Positions 1-6,411 of a stretch of 6,587 nucleotides of DNA are shown here, in pieces. Position 1 is the first letter of the stretch. Every line of letters begins with the position of its first letter. The translations under genes and the position numbers were made by a program. Under the pieces are notes generated by a model. It was not told the DNA's origin. It saw only the letters and a program-made list of their open reading frames with translations, and made no database searches. The DNA is taken from positions 1-6,587 of the forward strand of contig CAKZPJ010000258.1 of NCBI GenBank assembly GCA_937138955.1. The letters are read 5' to 3'. The stretch comes from an uncultured Flammeovirgaceae bacterium. Its GTDB lineage: Bacteria; Bacteroidota; Bacteroidia; Cytophagales; Cyclobacteriaceae.

Positions 1-3000
1 TACCTGGTTCCTGATTACCAGCGGTTTCTGTCTCATGATCACATTCCTGATATTGAAGAATTTTTCGCTTCAAAATTAGAGGGTGGCGTACCGACCGATA
101 AGTCCAAGGAAGATGGGAATTCTTTGGAAGCGAATTACCGATACGTACGACGAATTAAAGAGGAGCAGATTTACACCCCTTATGATTTAGACGCCTACCA
201 GGAACAGGTGTTGCGGGAAGTAAAGCTTGGTAAATCTTTGGTAGTGCAAGGCCCTCCTGGCACGGGTAAATCTCAGTTGATTACCAATTTAGTATCTGAT
301 TTTATTGCCCAAGGAAAACGGGTGTTGGTTGTTTGCCAGAAACGGGCAGCACTTGACGTAGTTTATCGGCGTTTGCAGGAAAAAGATGTCCATCAATTTG
401 CTGGATTGGTTCATGATTTCAAAAATGACCGAGCCGCTATTTATACTCAGATTCGCCAGCAGATTGATGCACTTTATGAGTACGAGCTAAAAAATAATAG
501 CCTGGATTCCATTTTCCTGGAGCGACAGTTTTTGCAGGCAAGTCGACATATTGAGAAGTCTTGTGAAGAACTTGATGAGTTTAAACAAGCTCTATACGAT
601 GAGTCGGAAGCAGGAGTATCGGCCAAGGAACTTTACTTGACTTCACAAGTACAACAAGAAAATATCAATGTTAAACAGGAATATCGGCACTTTAAAATCC
701 CTGAATTATCAGATTTTTTGAAACGCTTGCACAAATACGTCACTAACTATCTTAAATACGATATTGAACAGTACCCTTTTGCCCCTCGCAAATCGTTCGC
801 TCAGTATTCAGGGCAAGAATTAAAGACGATTAAAGAATACTTAGCAGAGATACCCATTTTTAAGCAATCGCTGGTAGATAAAGTGCAAGAAGTACTAAAG
901 GCCGAGATTGACTTTGTGATCTGTGAGAACATTCAACACCGTGCTGAAGATATTGATCTTTTTCTAAAACTTTTGGAGAATCCTAAAAGCTACGAGTTTT
1001 TTCAGAAAATTGCCGGCAAAATTGATAAAGATGCTGACCCGCTTTGGTTGGCTAATATGGAAAGGATCATTCTAGAATGTTACGAAGGAAATGGAGTAGA
1101 GAATACGCTGGAAGCAGAAGATTTAGGTAAGTTTCAGCAACTTCTTCAGCAGGCGGAAGAATCCCGAACTGGAATTATTAAGTGGCTCGCTTGGCAAGCT
1201 GTTTCTAAAGATAAAAAGTGGTTGACTGATGTTTTTCAGGAAAATCAGTTGGAACTTACTAAGGAAGGTTCTCAGGTGATGAATGAGCGTCTCGATAATC
1301 GGCTAAACCTAGAGCATAATTTAACCAAGTTACGGGAGCGGGTTTGGGTAGAAAATGTACCTGAACGAGAATCTAGTCAGAAATATGATAAAGAAGAGGT
1401 TGAAAGATGGTTCCTTTATCAAAAACAAGCACTACAAGCATCCCTTTTATTTAAATCTTTCCGAAATTTTAATGAGTACTTTGGCATTAGCTCCTTAGAG
1501 TATCCTGAGTTGGAAGACCGGGTAAGTCGGCTGCTTGAACTAATACAAGATATTCCGCAGCATCACAAAAAATGGCAGGAATACTTAACACCTTCTCAGA
1601 TTAGTCAGCTCAATCAGCCGGAACACGCCCGCCAATTTGCCGATACTTTAGATCGTGATTTTGAATCGCTAGTACGCTTCGATGCTTTAAAACATAGTTT
1701 ACTAGCTCACGAACGGAGTATCGTTGCCCGCCTAACCGGGGAAGGTGGTATTATTTCTGCCGAAGCTGCGGTTAATAAAGTTGATAATAGCCTGCGGATA
1801 GCTTGGATTCACCATATTGAAACAAAGTTCCCGATACTAAGAATTGTCTCCTCCGATCGTATCGAAGAATTGGAAAGCGAGTTACAGCAGGCAATAGCTG
1901 AAAAGAAAGAAGTCAGCCAATCTATTCTCTTAATGAAGTTGCGGGAGCGCACCTACTACGATGTAGAATACAATCGCCAAAATAATCCGGTGACTTATCG
2001 CGATTTAAACCATCAGGTTAGTAAGAAGCGAAAGATATGGCCACTACGCAAGCTGATTGGAAACTTCCAAAACGAGTTATTTGATTTAGTGCCTTGCTGG
2101 CTAGCTTCGCCCGAAACGGTGTCCGCCATCTTTCCTCTAGACGGAACACTTCGCTTCGATCTAGTGATTTTTGATGAGGCTTCGCAGTGTTTTTCTGAAA
2201 AGGGAATACCGGCGATGTATCGAGGGCAACAAGTAGTTGTGGTTGGTGATGAACAACAATTACAACCGAACGATTTGTATCAAGTGCGCTGGGAAGAAGA
2301 TACTTCCGAAGATGTGGCGGATGCTTTAGCTTTGGAGGCAAACTCTCTACTAGATCTGGCAAAAGGGTACTTACCTACCTATCGTCTCCAGGCTCACTAT
2401 CGCTCTAAATCAATAGAGCTAATTGATTTTTCGAATCGAGAATTTTATAATCAACGGCTGAAAATGCTGCCTGATCGGCGAGATTTTGTACTAAAGAAAC
2501 CTGCTATTCAATACATAAAAGTAGACGGTGTATGGAAGAACCAAACAAACGAGCCAGAAGCTAATAGAGTACTCAGTTTGTTAAAGCAACTTCATCAAGA
2601 ACAACCTGAAAAAAGCATTGGAGTTATTACCTTCAACGTAAAACAGCAGGATTTACTGTTAGATCTTGTTGAGACTGCTGCTGACGCCGACTTTGCGAAT
2701 TTGAGTTTCGTGAAAAATATTGAGAACGTGCAGGGTGATGAGTGCGATATTATCATTTTTACTACTGCCTATGCACCTAATGAAAAGGGAAAAGTGGTGC
2801 TACAATTCGGTAGCTTGAATGCTCAAGGCGGTGAGAACCGCTTGAATGTAGCGATCACTAGAGCTCGTGAAAAAATTTATTTAATTACCAGTCTACTACC
2901 AAATCAGCTCGAAGTAGAGAGTACTAAAAATCGTGGACCAAAACTGCTGAAGCAGTACTTAAAGTACGCCCATCAGGTTTCGGAAGGTCACTACCAGGCA

Positions 3001-3357
3001 CCGCTGCCCAAAGTATCAGATCATCGGATAGAGTGGTTTTTAGACCGGCACTTGCAACAGTGGGCAGAGAAAAATTTGGCGGGGGTAGAACTACGAAGGC
3101 TACTACCATTTGCGGATCTTACTATTTTACAGCACTCAAAAAAGAAAGTAGATTATTTAGGATTACTAATGACGGATGATGACCTGTACTTTCAAAGTCC
3201 GTCAGCAAAGGAAGCGCACGTATATCGTTCCGAACTGTTTCAAGATAAGCATTGGAAGTTCAAAAATATTTATAGCCGCCAACTTTGGCAAAATACCGAC
3301 CACGTTTTCAACGAGATCAAGCGGTTTATTCAGACGATTGAGAGTGCCGACAATTAA
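1..3357 (+). CDS. Superfamily 1 DNA2/NAM7 (UPF1-like) helicase, AAA_11/AAA_12 type, 5'-truncated by window edge
   Basis: The reading frame is open from base 1 to the TAA at 3355-3357 (1118 codons), so the true start lies upstream; the TTG at 124 is only an internal codon. Motifs seen in order: a Q-motif-like TPYDLDAYQ (Q at 199-201), Walker A GPPGTGKS (250-273), motif Ia VLVVCQKRAALD (from 322), motif II DEAS (2173-2184), motif III GDEQQLQP (2245-2268), HYRS (2395-2406), motif V VQGDE (2728-2742) and motif VI VAITRARE (2848-2871). These define an ATP-dependent SF1 helicase of the UPF1/DNA2 class. About 600 mostly polar, helix-prone residues sit between motifs Ia and II, as is usual in large bacterial members. 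The tail (about 3007-3357) resembles the Vsr/MTES_1575 nuclease fold but its catalytic acids look eroded. The substrate and pathway are unknown to me; repair, RNA metabolism or defence are all possible. All ATPase motifs look intact. It converges on the next gene with overlapping stops. Confidence 0.93.
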   Translation, partial: YLVPDYQRFLSHDHIPDIEEFFASKLEGGVPTDKSKEDGNSLEANYRYVRRIKEEQIYTPYDLDAYQEQVLREVKLGKSLVVQGPPGTGKSQLITNLVSDFIAQGKRVLVVCQKRAALDVVYRRLQEKDVHQFAGLVHDFKNDRAAIYTQIRQQIDALYEYELKNNSLDSIFLERQFLQASRHIEKSCEELDEFKQALYDESEAGVSAKELYLTSQVQQENINVKQEYRHFKIPELSDFLKRLHKYVTNYLKYDIEQYPFAPRKSFAQYSGQELKTIKEYLAEIPIFKQSLVDKVQEVLKAEIDFVICENIQHRAEDIDLFLKLLENPKSYEFFQKIAGKIDKDADPLWLANMERIILECYEGNGVENTLEAEDLGKFQQLLQQAEESRTGIIKWLAWQAVSKDKKWLTDVFQENQLELTKEGSQVMNERLDNRLNLEHNLTKLRERVWVENVPERESSQKYDKEEVERWFLYQKQALQASLLFKSFRNFNEYFGISSLEYPELEDRVSRLLELIQDIPQHHKKWQEYLTPSQISQLNQPEHARQFADTLDRDFESLVRFDALKHSLLAHERSIVARLTGEGGIISAEAAVNKVDNSLRIAWIHHIETKFPILRIVSSDRIEELESELQQAIAEKKEVSQSILLMKLRERTYYDVEYNRQNNPVTYRDLNHQVSKKRKIWPLRKLIGNFQNELFDLVPCWLASPETVSAIFPLDGTLRFDLVIFDEASQCFSEKGIPAMYRGQQVVVVGDEQQLQPNDLYQVRWEEDTSEDVADALALEANSLLDLAKGYLPTYRLQAHYRSKSIELIDFSNREFYNQRLKMLPDRRDFVLKKPAIQYIKVDGVWKNQTNEPEANRVLSLLKQLHQEQPEKSIGVITFNVKQQDLLLDLVETAADADFANLSFVKNIENVQGDECDIIIFTTAYAPNEKGKVVLQFGSLNAQGGENRLNVAITRAREKIYLITSLLPNQLEVESTKNRGPKLLKQYLKYAHQVSEGHYQAPLPKVSDHRIEWFLDRHLQQWAEKNLAGVELRRLLPFADLTILQHSKKKVDYLGLLMTDDDLYFQSPSAKEAHVYRSELFQDKHWKFKNIYSRQLWQNTDHVFNEIKRFIQTIESADN

Positions 3358-3839
3358 AGCAATTCAGTCGAAATGTAGTCAGCTAATTCGTTCAAGTATT
3401 TCTCATCTATTTTATCAAAACCTTGAAATTGTTCACTGTCCACATCTAACACCAAAATCACTTCCTCATTTTTAATGATGGGTACCACAATCTCTGACTG
3501 GCTTTCGCCACTACAGGCAATATGTCCGGGAAATTTGTTCACATCCGGCACCACTAATGCTCTTTTTTCTTTCCAGGCAGTACCGCAAACGCCTTTTCCG
3601 TAAGCAATTCGGGTGCAGGCTACCGGACCTTGAAATGGACCAAGAATCAATTCGCCGTCTTTTACTCGGTAGAACCCTACCCAGAAGAACCCCAAGCTAT
3701 GTTTTAGTGCTGCTGCAATGTTAGCCAGATTAGCTACAATATTGGATTCATCAAATGTAAGAGCTTTTAGTTGAGGAAGTAGGGTTTGGTAGAGTTCGTC
3801 TTTAGTTAAATTATCAGCGATAAATAAGTTTGCAGCCAT
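3354..3839 (-). CDS. msrC: Free methionine-(R)-sulfoxide reductase (GAF-domain fRMsr)
   Basis: This 161-residue single GAF-domain protein reduces free L-methionine-(R)-sulfoxide to methionine in the cytoplasm, normally using thioredoxin (EC 1.8.4.14). It has the family length. Its three cysteines, Cys75 (GPVACTRI), Cys85 (GKGVCGTAW) and Cys109 (GHIACSGES), have spacings of 10 and 24 residues, the same as E. coli YebR/MsrC Cys84, Cys94 and Cys118, so the catalytic and resolving cysteines are all present. Other signatures are WVGFY near residue 53, LGPFQGPVAC, and SEIVVPI before the last beta strands (VILVLDVDSEQFQGFD). The ATG at 3837-3839 gives the full N-terminus (MAANLFIADN). No clear Shine-Dalgarno precedes it; on this strand the upstream bases are ACAACCTCTCTA. 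Its TAA overlaps the helicase stop and it is divergent from htrA. The call is secure at family level; the thioredoxin partner comes from family knowledge. Confidence 0.95.
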   Translation of the reverse strand: MAANLFIADNLTKDELYQTLLPQLKALTFDESNIVANLANIAAALKHSLGFFWVGFYRVKDGELILGPFQGPVACTRIAYGKGVCGTAWKEKRALVVPDVNKFPGHIACSGESQSEIVVPIIKNEEVILVLDVDSEQFQGFDKIDEKYLNELADYISTELL

Positions 3840-3876
3840 TAGAGAGGTTGTTATTGTTTTTCAATAAAGACGATTA

Positions 3877-3896
3877 TGACAAGGTGTCCGTTGTCA
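3877..3896. repeat. Dyad TGACAA-N8-TTGTCA in the divergent msrC/htrA intergenic region
   Basis: Perfect 6-bp inverted arms at 3877-3882 and 3891-3896 flank an asymmetric 8-bp centre, in the middle of the only 109 bp separating two divergent stress-type genes. The size and position suit an operator for a dimeric regulator, just upstream of the proposed htrA promoter. No specific regulator can be named from the sequence, and a dyad of this length can occur by chance. Confidence 0.4.
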
Positions 3897-3898
3897 AA

Positions 3899-3929
3899 TT
3901 GTGCATATTTATTGTATTACGTATTTTAG
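3899..3929 (+). promoter_or_regulatory. Candidate Bacteroidota-type promoter of htrA
   Basis: TTG at 3899-3901 is followed after 20 bp by TATTTTAG at 3922-3929, which matches five of the six fixed positions of the Bacteroidota -7 consensus TAnnTTTG at a suitable spacing from a -33 TTG. Transcription would start about 3934-3936 and leave a leader of roughly 15 bases before the ATG at 3949. This is inferred from consensus only; the region is AT-rich, so a chance match is possible. Confidence 0.35.
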
Positions 3930-3948
3930 AATTAAATAGGATACCGCT

Positions 3949-5367
3949 ATGAAACTGATTGGAATTAGCTTATTGAGTTTTCTTTTTGGAACCTTGGGAG
4001 CGTTTACTTACCTACATTGGATTAAGCCGGAAGAAGCACCAGTGACTATATCGGTTATGGAGCGAACTTCTACTCCAACTGTTAATACTATCGCGTCGAG
4101 AACCACGCTGCCCAATGAAGATTTTGCGTTGGCATCAGCGAAAAGTACTCCTAGTGTGGTATACATTAAAACCGTTTCAGAGCGTTACAGCCGAAGCAGT
4201 TGGTTAGAACTATTTTTTGAGGGGCGATCGAGCCAGCAAGTAAGCAGTGGTTCGGGAGTAATTTATACCAGCAACGGCTATATTGTTACCAACAATCACG
4301 TGATAGATCATGCCGATAAGATTGAAGTTATTCATGGAAAATACACCTATTCTGCCCAAGTTGTGGGCATAGATCCCTCAACTGATTTAGCGGTCTTAAA
4401 AGTAGAAGCGGATAATCTTCCTGAAGTAGTATTGGGTAACTCTCGTGACTTACAAGTAGGCGAGTGGGTACTAGCGGTTGGGAATCCATTTAATTTAACA
4501 TCAACAGTGACCGCTGGTATTGTCAGTGCCAAAGGACGGCAAATTAATATTCTACGGAGTAATTTCCCAATTGAATCGTTTATTCAGACTGATGCGGCCA
4601 TTAACCCGGGCAATAGCGGAGGGGCACTGGTTGACAAAATGGGAGCATTGGTCGGTATTAATACTGCGATCTTGTCTAAAACCGGTTCTTACGCTGGCTA
4701 CGGTTTTGCGGTTCCGGTAGATATTGTTCGTAAGGTAGTTGATGACATTATTGCTTACGGGGAAGTCCAAAAAGCTTTTTTTGGTGCTGATGTGGTTGAT
4801 CTCACTCCTAAACGTGCCGAAGAGTTAAAGACCAGTGATCTTTCTGGAGTAGTGCTCAGCTATCTTCAGCGCAATGGTTCGGCGGAGCGGTCTAGTCTTC
4901 AAAAAGGTGACATTATTAAAGAGTTAGACGGTAAGCTAATTAATTCTCAGAGTGACTTTGAAGAACTAATCAGCTATTACAGTCCGGGGGATGAGATTGA
5001 TGTGACGTACAGTCGAGAAGGCAAGCTATATCAAACCGCCCTCACGTTTACCAACAGGGAGGGAACGACTAGCCTGATTGAAAGGCAACTTTTTCGTTCT
5101 AGCGCACTGGGGGCTGACCTAGAAACAGTCTCGCAAGTTGAAGCCGATTTATTGAAAATACGAGGCGGGGTGAAAGTTTTGACTGTAAAGGGCGGATTGA
5201 TGCAACGGTTAAGTATTGATGAAGGATTTATCGTAACATCTATTAATGGCCGTAGTATTCAAAGTCCCAGCGAGCTAGAAGAAATATTAACCCGCATACG
5301 CGGTAAAGTTCGTATCGAGGGAGTTAATCAGCGAGGAATGAAAGGTTATTACTCATTCTACTTCTAA
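3949..5367 (+). CDS. htrA: HtrA/Deg-type periplasmic serine endoprotease (trypsin-like plus two PDZ domains)
   Basis: This complete 472-residue S1C-family protease belongs to envelope protein quality control (DegP/DegQ/DegS type). Residues about 4-22 are hydrophobic (LIGISLLSFLFGTLGAFTYL) and act as a signal peptide or membrane anchor; there is no lipobox cysteine and no obvious AxA cleavage site, so an anchored form is possible. The catalytic triad is visible: His117 in TNNHVI, Asp146 in DPSTDLAVL, and Ser223 in INPGNSGGAL. AVGNPF (176-181) and GYGFAVP (250-256) are further protease-core signatures. PDZ1 covers about residues 278-368 and PDZ2 about 386-470. The loop before the His strand (residues 78-98) is short, so oligomer architecture cannot be assigned to DegP versus DegQ or DegS. 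The protein ends in FYF. The start is ATG 3949 with only a weak AGG at 3938-3940. It is transcribed alone, divergent from the methionine-sulfoxide reductase. Confidence 0.95.
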   Translation: MKLIGISLLSFLFGTLGAFTYLHWIKPEEAPVTISVMERTSTPTVNTIASRTTLPNEDFALASAKSTPSVVYIKTVSERYSRSSWLELFFEGRSSQQVSSGSGVIYTSNGYIVTNNHVIDHADKIEVIHGKYTYSAQVVGIDPSTDLAVLKVEADNLPEVVLGNSRDLQVGEWVLAVGNPFNLTSTVTAGIVSAKGRQINILRSNFPIESFIQTDAAINPGNSGGALVDKMGALVGINTAILSKTGSYAGYGFAVPVDIVRKVVDDIIAYGEVQKAFFGADVVDLTPKRAEELKTSDLSGVVLSYLQRNGSAERSSLQKGDIIKELDGKLINSQSDFEELISYYSPGDEIDVTYSREGKLYQTALTFTNREGTTSLIERQLFRSSALGADLETVSQVEADLLKIRGGVKVLTVKGGLMQRLSIDEGFIVTSINGRSIQSPSELEEILTRIRGKVRIEGVNQRGMKGYYSFYF

Positions 5368-5453
5368 TTATTAATTAATTATTGTTGAACAAACAAACAA
5401 TTTTCAATTAGCTGTTCAGCCTTCTAGTCTTGCTACGGGAACTATAATAACCA

Positions 5454-5486
5454 TTGTGTATCTTACTAATCTTTTAACTATTTTAG
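5454..5486 (+). promoter_or_regulatory. Promoter-like element upstream of the PAS pseudogene
   Basis: TTG at 5454-5456 (inside ATTGTG) is followed after 22 bp by TATTTTAG at 5479-5486. The same two words, ATTGTG and TATTTTAGA, occur in front of htrA with a spacer two bases shorter. It would read toward the decayed PAS frame. The spacer is longer than optimal and the evidence is consensus only. Confidence 0.25.
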
Positions 5487-5557
5487 ACAGATATTTTCGT
5501 CTTTTGTCATAATTATTGTCTTTACTTCACCATTCAAGAACTCGATATTAACGCTAA

Positions 5558-5591
5558 AAATGGGCGTAACTTATCAAAGTTACGCCCATTT
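5558..5591. terminator. Perfect 15-bp stem-loop, candidate terminator
   Basis: The arm AAATGGGCGTAACTT at 5558-5572 and its exact reverse complement at 5577-5591 flank the 4-base loop ATCA. The stem ends are AT and the middle holds a GC-rich block. On the minus strand the stem is followed by five T (complement of 5556-5560); on the plus strand only three T occur before GCC. It could therefore terminate leftward transcription better than rightward. It lies 190 bp after the htrA stop, so it may also end the htrA transcript. It coincides with the 5' edge of the recognisable PAS remnant, which leaves a mobile-repeat origin possible. Confidence 0.5.
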
Positions 5592-5966
5592 GCCGAAAAC
5601 AGCCCTACTGAAATTGTGCAGATTTTTGATATTATTCCCTTAGGAATTTGTATTACTGAAGTTGAAGGAAACTTCGTCAATGTTAACCAGGCGTACTGCG
5701 ATTTTTACGGATACTAACGTGAGGAATTTACTGGAAAATCATTTTTACTAGTTGTTCCATAGGCGCTTCATACCGAAATACAATATTTGCACAATCAGTT
5801 TATGGGGCCGAAGTACGAAATGCAGGGTAAATGGGAAGTCACTGATAGAGATGGAAAGTTGCATCAGTTACTTTCTAACGCGGCTTACTTATCGGCAACT
5901 GATACGAGTGGTTCGTGTAAAATGACTTTCATTGTTGAGGCTGGGGTATTCGTAGCATACGGGTAA
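5592..5966 (+). pseudogene. Decayed PAS sensor domain with two in-frame stop codons
   Basis: One frame reads AENSPTEIVQIFDIIPLGIC, then ITEVEGNFVNVNQAYCDFYGY, a stop, REEFTGKSFLLVVP, a stop, and ALHTEIQYLHNQF, with KWEVTDRDGKLHQLLSNAAY and CKMTFIVE further on. This is a PAS fold in the right order: the N-terminal IPLGICITE strand, the VNQAYCDFYGYxREE(F)xGK helix signature, the VVP.xLH helix, the W.V..RDG.. strand and the final beta strand. The stops are TAA at 5715-5717, where PAS proteins usually have a small residue such as S, and TAG at 5760-5762, where E, K or Q would fit. The frame ends at TAA 5964-5966 in unrelated residues (AGVFVAYG). No ATG lies in frame upstream; the frame is open back to the TAG at 5484. 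The longest remaining ATG ORF is 54 residues (5802-5966). It is probably a dead PAS protein or a fragment of a sensor kinase or regulator; no output domain survives here. Confidence 0.82.
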
Positions 5967-6022
5967 ATAACTTACTCTAAGGATTTTTACACTATCTTTT
6001 TCTCACCAGATTTTTTCGCAAA

Positions 6023-6045
6023 CGGCTCATGCAACAGCTGAGCCG
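6023..6045. terminator. Stem-loop CGGCTCA/TGAGCCG, weak terminator candidate
   Basis: Seven perfect base pairs (6023-6029 with 6039-6045) enclose a 9-base loop; with one bulged G the outer AA/TT also pair. A T-rich stretch (TTTTTCTTT) follows on the plus strand but about 12 bases downstream, so it is not a textbook intrinsic terminator. It could once have ended the PAS transcript. Confidence 0.35.
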
Positions 6046-6094
6046 GTTTAGTTAGAGTTTTTCTTTCATTGTTACAGTACGCTAGTTGAAACTA

Positions 6095-6109
6095 TGCACT
6101 TTTAGTGCA
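6095..6109. repeat. Short hairpin TGCACT-TTT-AGTGCA
   Basis: Six perfect base pairs with a 3-base loop. Flanking TGAAA (about 6087-6091) and TTTCA (about 6114-6118) can extend it imperfectly. It lies between the candidate terminator at 6023 and the palindrome at 6137, and no function can be assigned. Confidence 0.45.
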
Positions 6110-6136
6110 AGACTTTCAGTTGCTACCCACTTTTGG

Positions 6137-6156
6137 TTACTTTTAGCTAAAAGTAA
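6137..6156. repeat. 20-bp perfect palindrome
   Basis: The core ACTTTTAGCTAAAAGT (6139-6154) is its own reverse complement, and two further bases pair on each side. The upstream context CTACCCACTTTTGGTTAC resembles, from memory only, widespread intergenic repeat ends in Bacteroidota. It could be an intergenic repeat-family end, a dimeric protein site, or a cruciform; there is no loop, so it is not a terminator. Confidence 0.5.
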
Positions 6157-6260
6157 GCTATGAAGCACAATCATTCAAAGCTCCAAAGTTCATCCTGGTC
6201 TCTGCTCTAACCCCCGAAGCGGTACTTATTAGTCTATTTAAGAATTATGTACTCTAAATA

Positions 6261-6287
6261 ACGCTCAAATCTAAATTTGAATAGCGT
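6261..6287. repeat. Imperfect inverted repeat upstream of ribB
   Basis: ACGCT (6261-6265) pairs with AGCGT (6283-6287), and CAAAT (6266-6270) with ATTTG (6275-6279), leaving a 4-base loop and a 3-base bulge on the right. It overlaps the candidate -7 box at 6272-6279 and so could be an operator or only chance AT-rich symmetry. Confidence 0.3.
6272..6279 (+). promoter_or_regulatory. Candidate -7 box TAAATTTG for ribB
   Basis: TAAATTTG fits the Bacteroidota -7 consensus TAnnTTTG at all six fixed positions. The -33 side is weak (TTATG near 6245-6249, no TTG at ideal spacing). If used, the ribB leader would be about 125 bases long. Chance occurrence in AT-rich DNA cannot be excluded. Confidence 0.28.
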
Positions 6288-6397
6288 ATAGTTGTTAGTA
6301 GGATAATTAATGTTACGGAACTAAAATTATGTTAATTTGATTTTCTTCTATGATATAAATAATAGGGAAGTGATAGCCAATTGATTAGTTTTACCGT

Positions 6398-6402
6398 AGG
6401 AG
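6398..6402 (+). promoter_or_regulatory. Ribosome binding site AGGAG of ribB
   Basis: AGGAG sits nine bases before the ATG at 6412 and decides the ribB start. An earlier ATG at 6407 is only four bases from it and leads to a stop after three codons (ATG TTA TGC TAG). It is the only strong Shine-Dalgarno sequence before any start visible in this window. Confidence 0.6.
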
Positions 6403-6411
6403 AAACATGTT

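Larger units (their letters stand above)
5967..6411. other. Gene-free, inverted-repeat-rich region between PAS remnant and ribB
   Basis: I saw no coding signature here on either strand; the frames I read are broken by stops. It holds several inverted repeats listed separately (6023-6045, 6095-6109, 6137-6156, 6261-6287) and the ribB leader. I looked for an FMN riboswitch, common before riboflavin genes, and did not find its conserved AGGGG..GAAA and ACCGGCGGU-like blocks. Confidence 0.6.

Noticed and set aside
2018..2362. Minus-strand open frame of 114 codons inside the helicase
   Set aside because: It lies entirely opposite motifs II-III of the helicase, has no recognisable domain, and is a shadow of the conserved plus-strand frame.
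3176..3475. Plus-strand open frame of 99 codons spanning the helicase-msrC junction
   Set aside because: It overlaps both convergent real genes, has a composition unlike a folded protein and no ribosome binding site; it is a shadow frame.
1..3839. Defence system containing the helicase and the adjacent gene
   Set aside because: The neighbour is a clear metabolic methionine-sulfoxide reductase on the opposite strand, and no nuclease, methylase, toxin or other defence partner is visible in the window.
3871..3897. Sigma70-like promoter for msrC on the minus strand (TTGACA then TAATCG)
   Set aside because: The gap is only 15 bases, the -10 match is poor, and Bacteroidota do not normally use this consensus; the TTGACA is part of the dyad.
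5381..5404. AT-rich hairpin ATTGTT..AACAAT plus TTTT as the htrA terminator
   Set aside because: The six-pair stem has almost no GC and encloses a 9-base loop in low-complexity AACAAACAAACAA sequence, too weak to support.
5592..5966. Stop-codon reassignment or programmed readthrough in the PAS frame
   Set aside because: Both TAA and TAG interrupt the frame, and the three genes whose ends are visible all use TAA as a normal stop. There is no start codon or intact downstream domain, so decay is simpler.
6288..6411. FMN riboswitch before ribB
   Set aside because: The conserved FMN-aptamer blocks are absent; the leader is AT-rich with only short symmetries.
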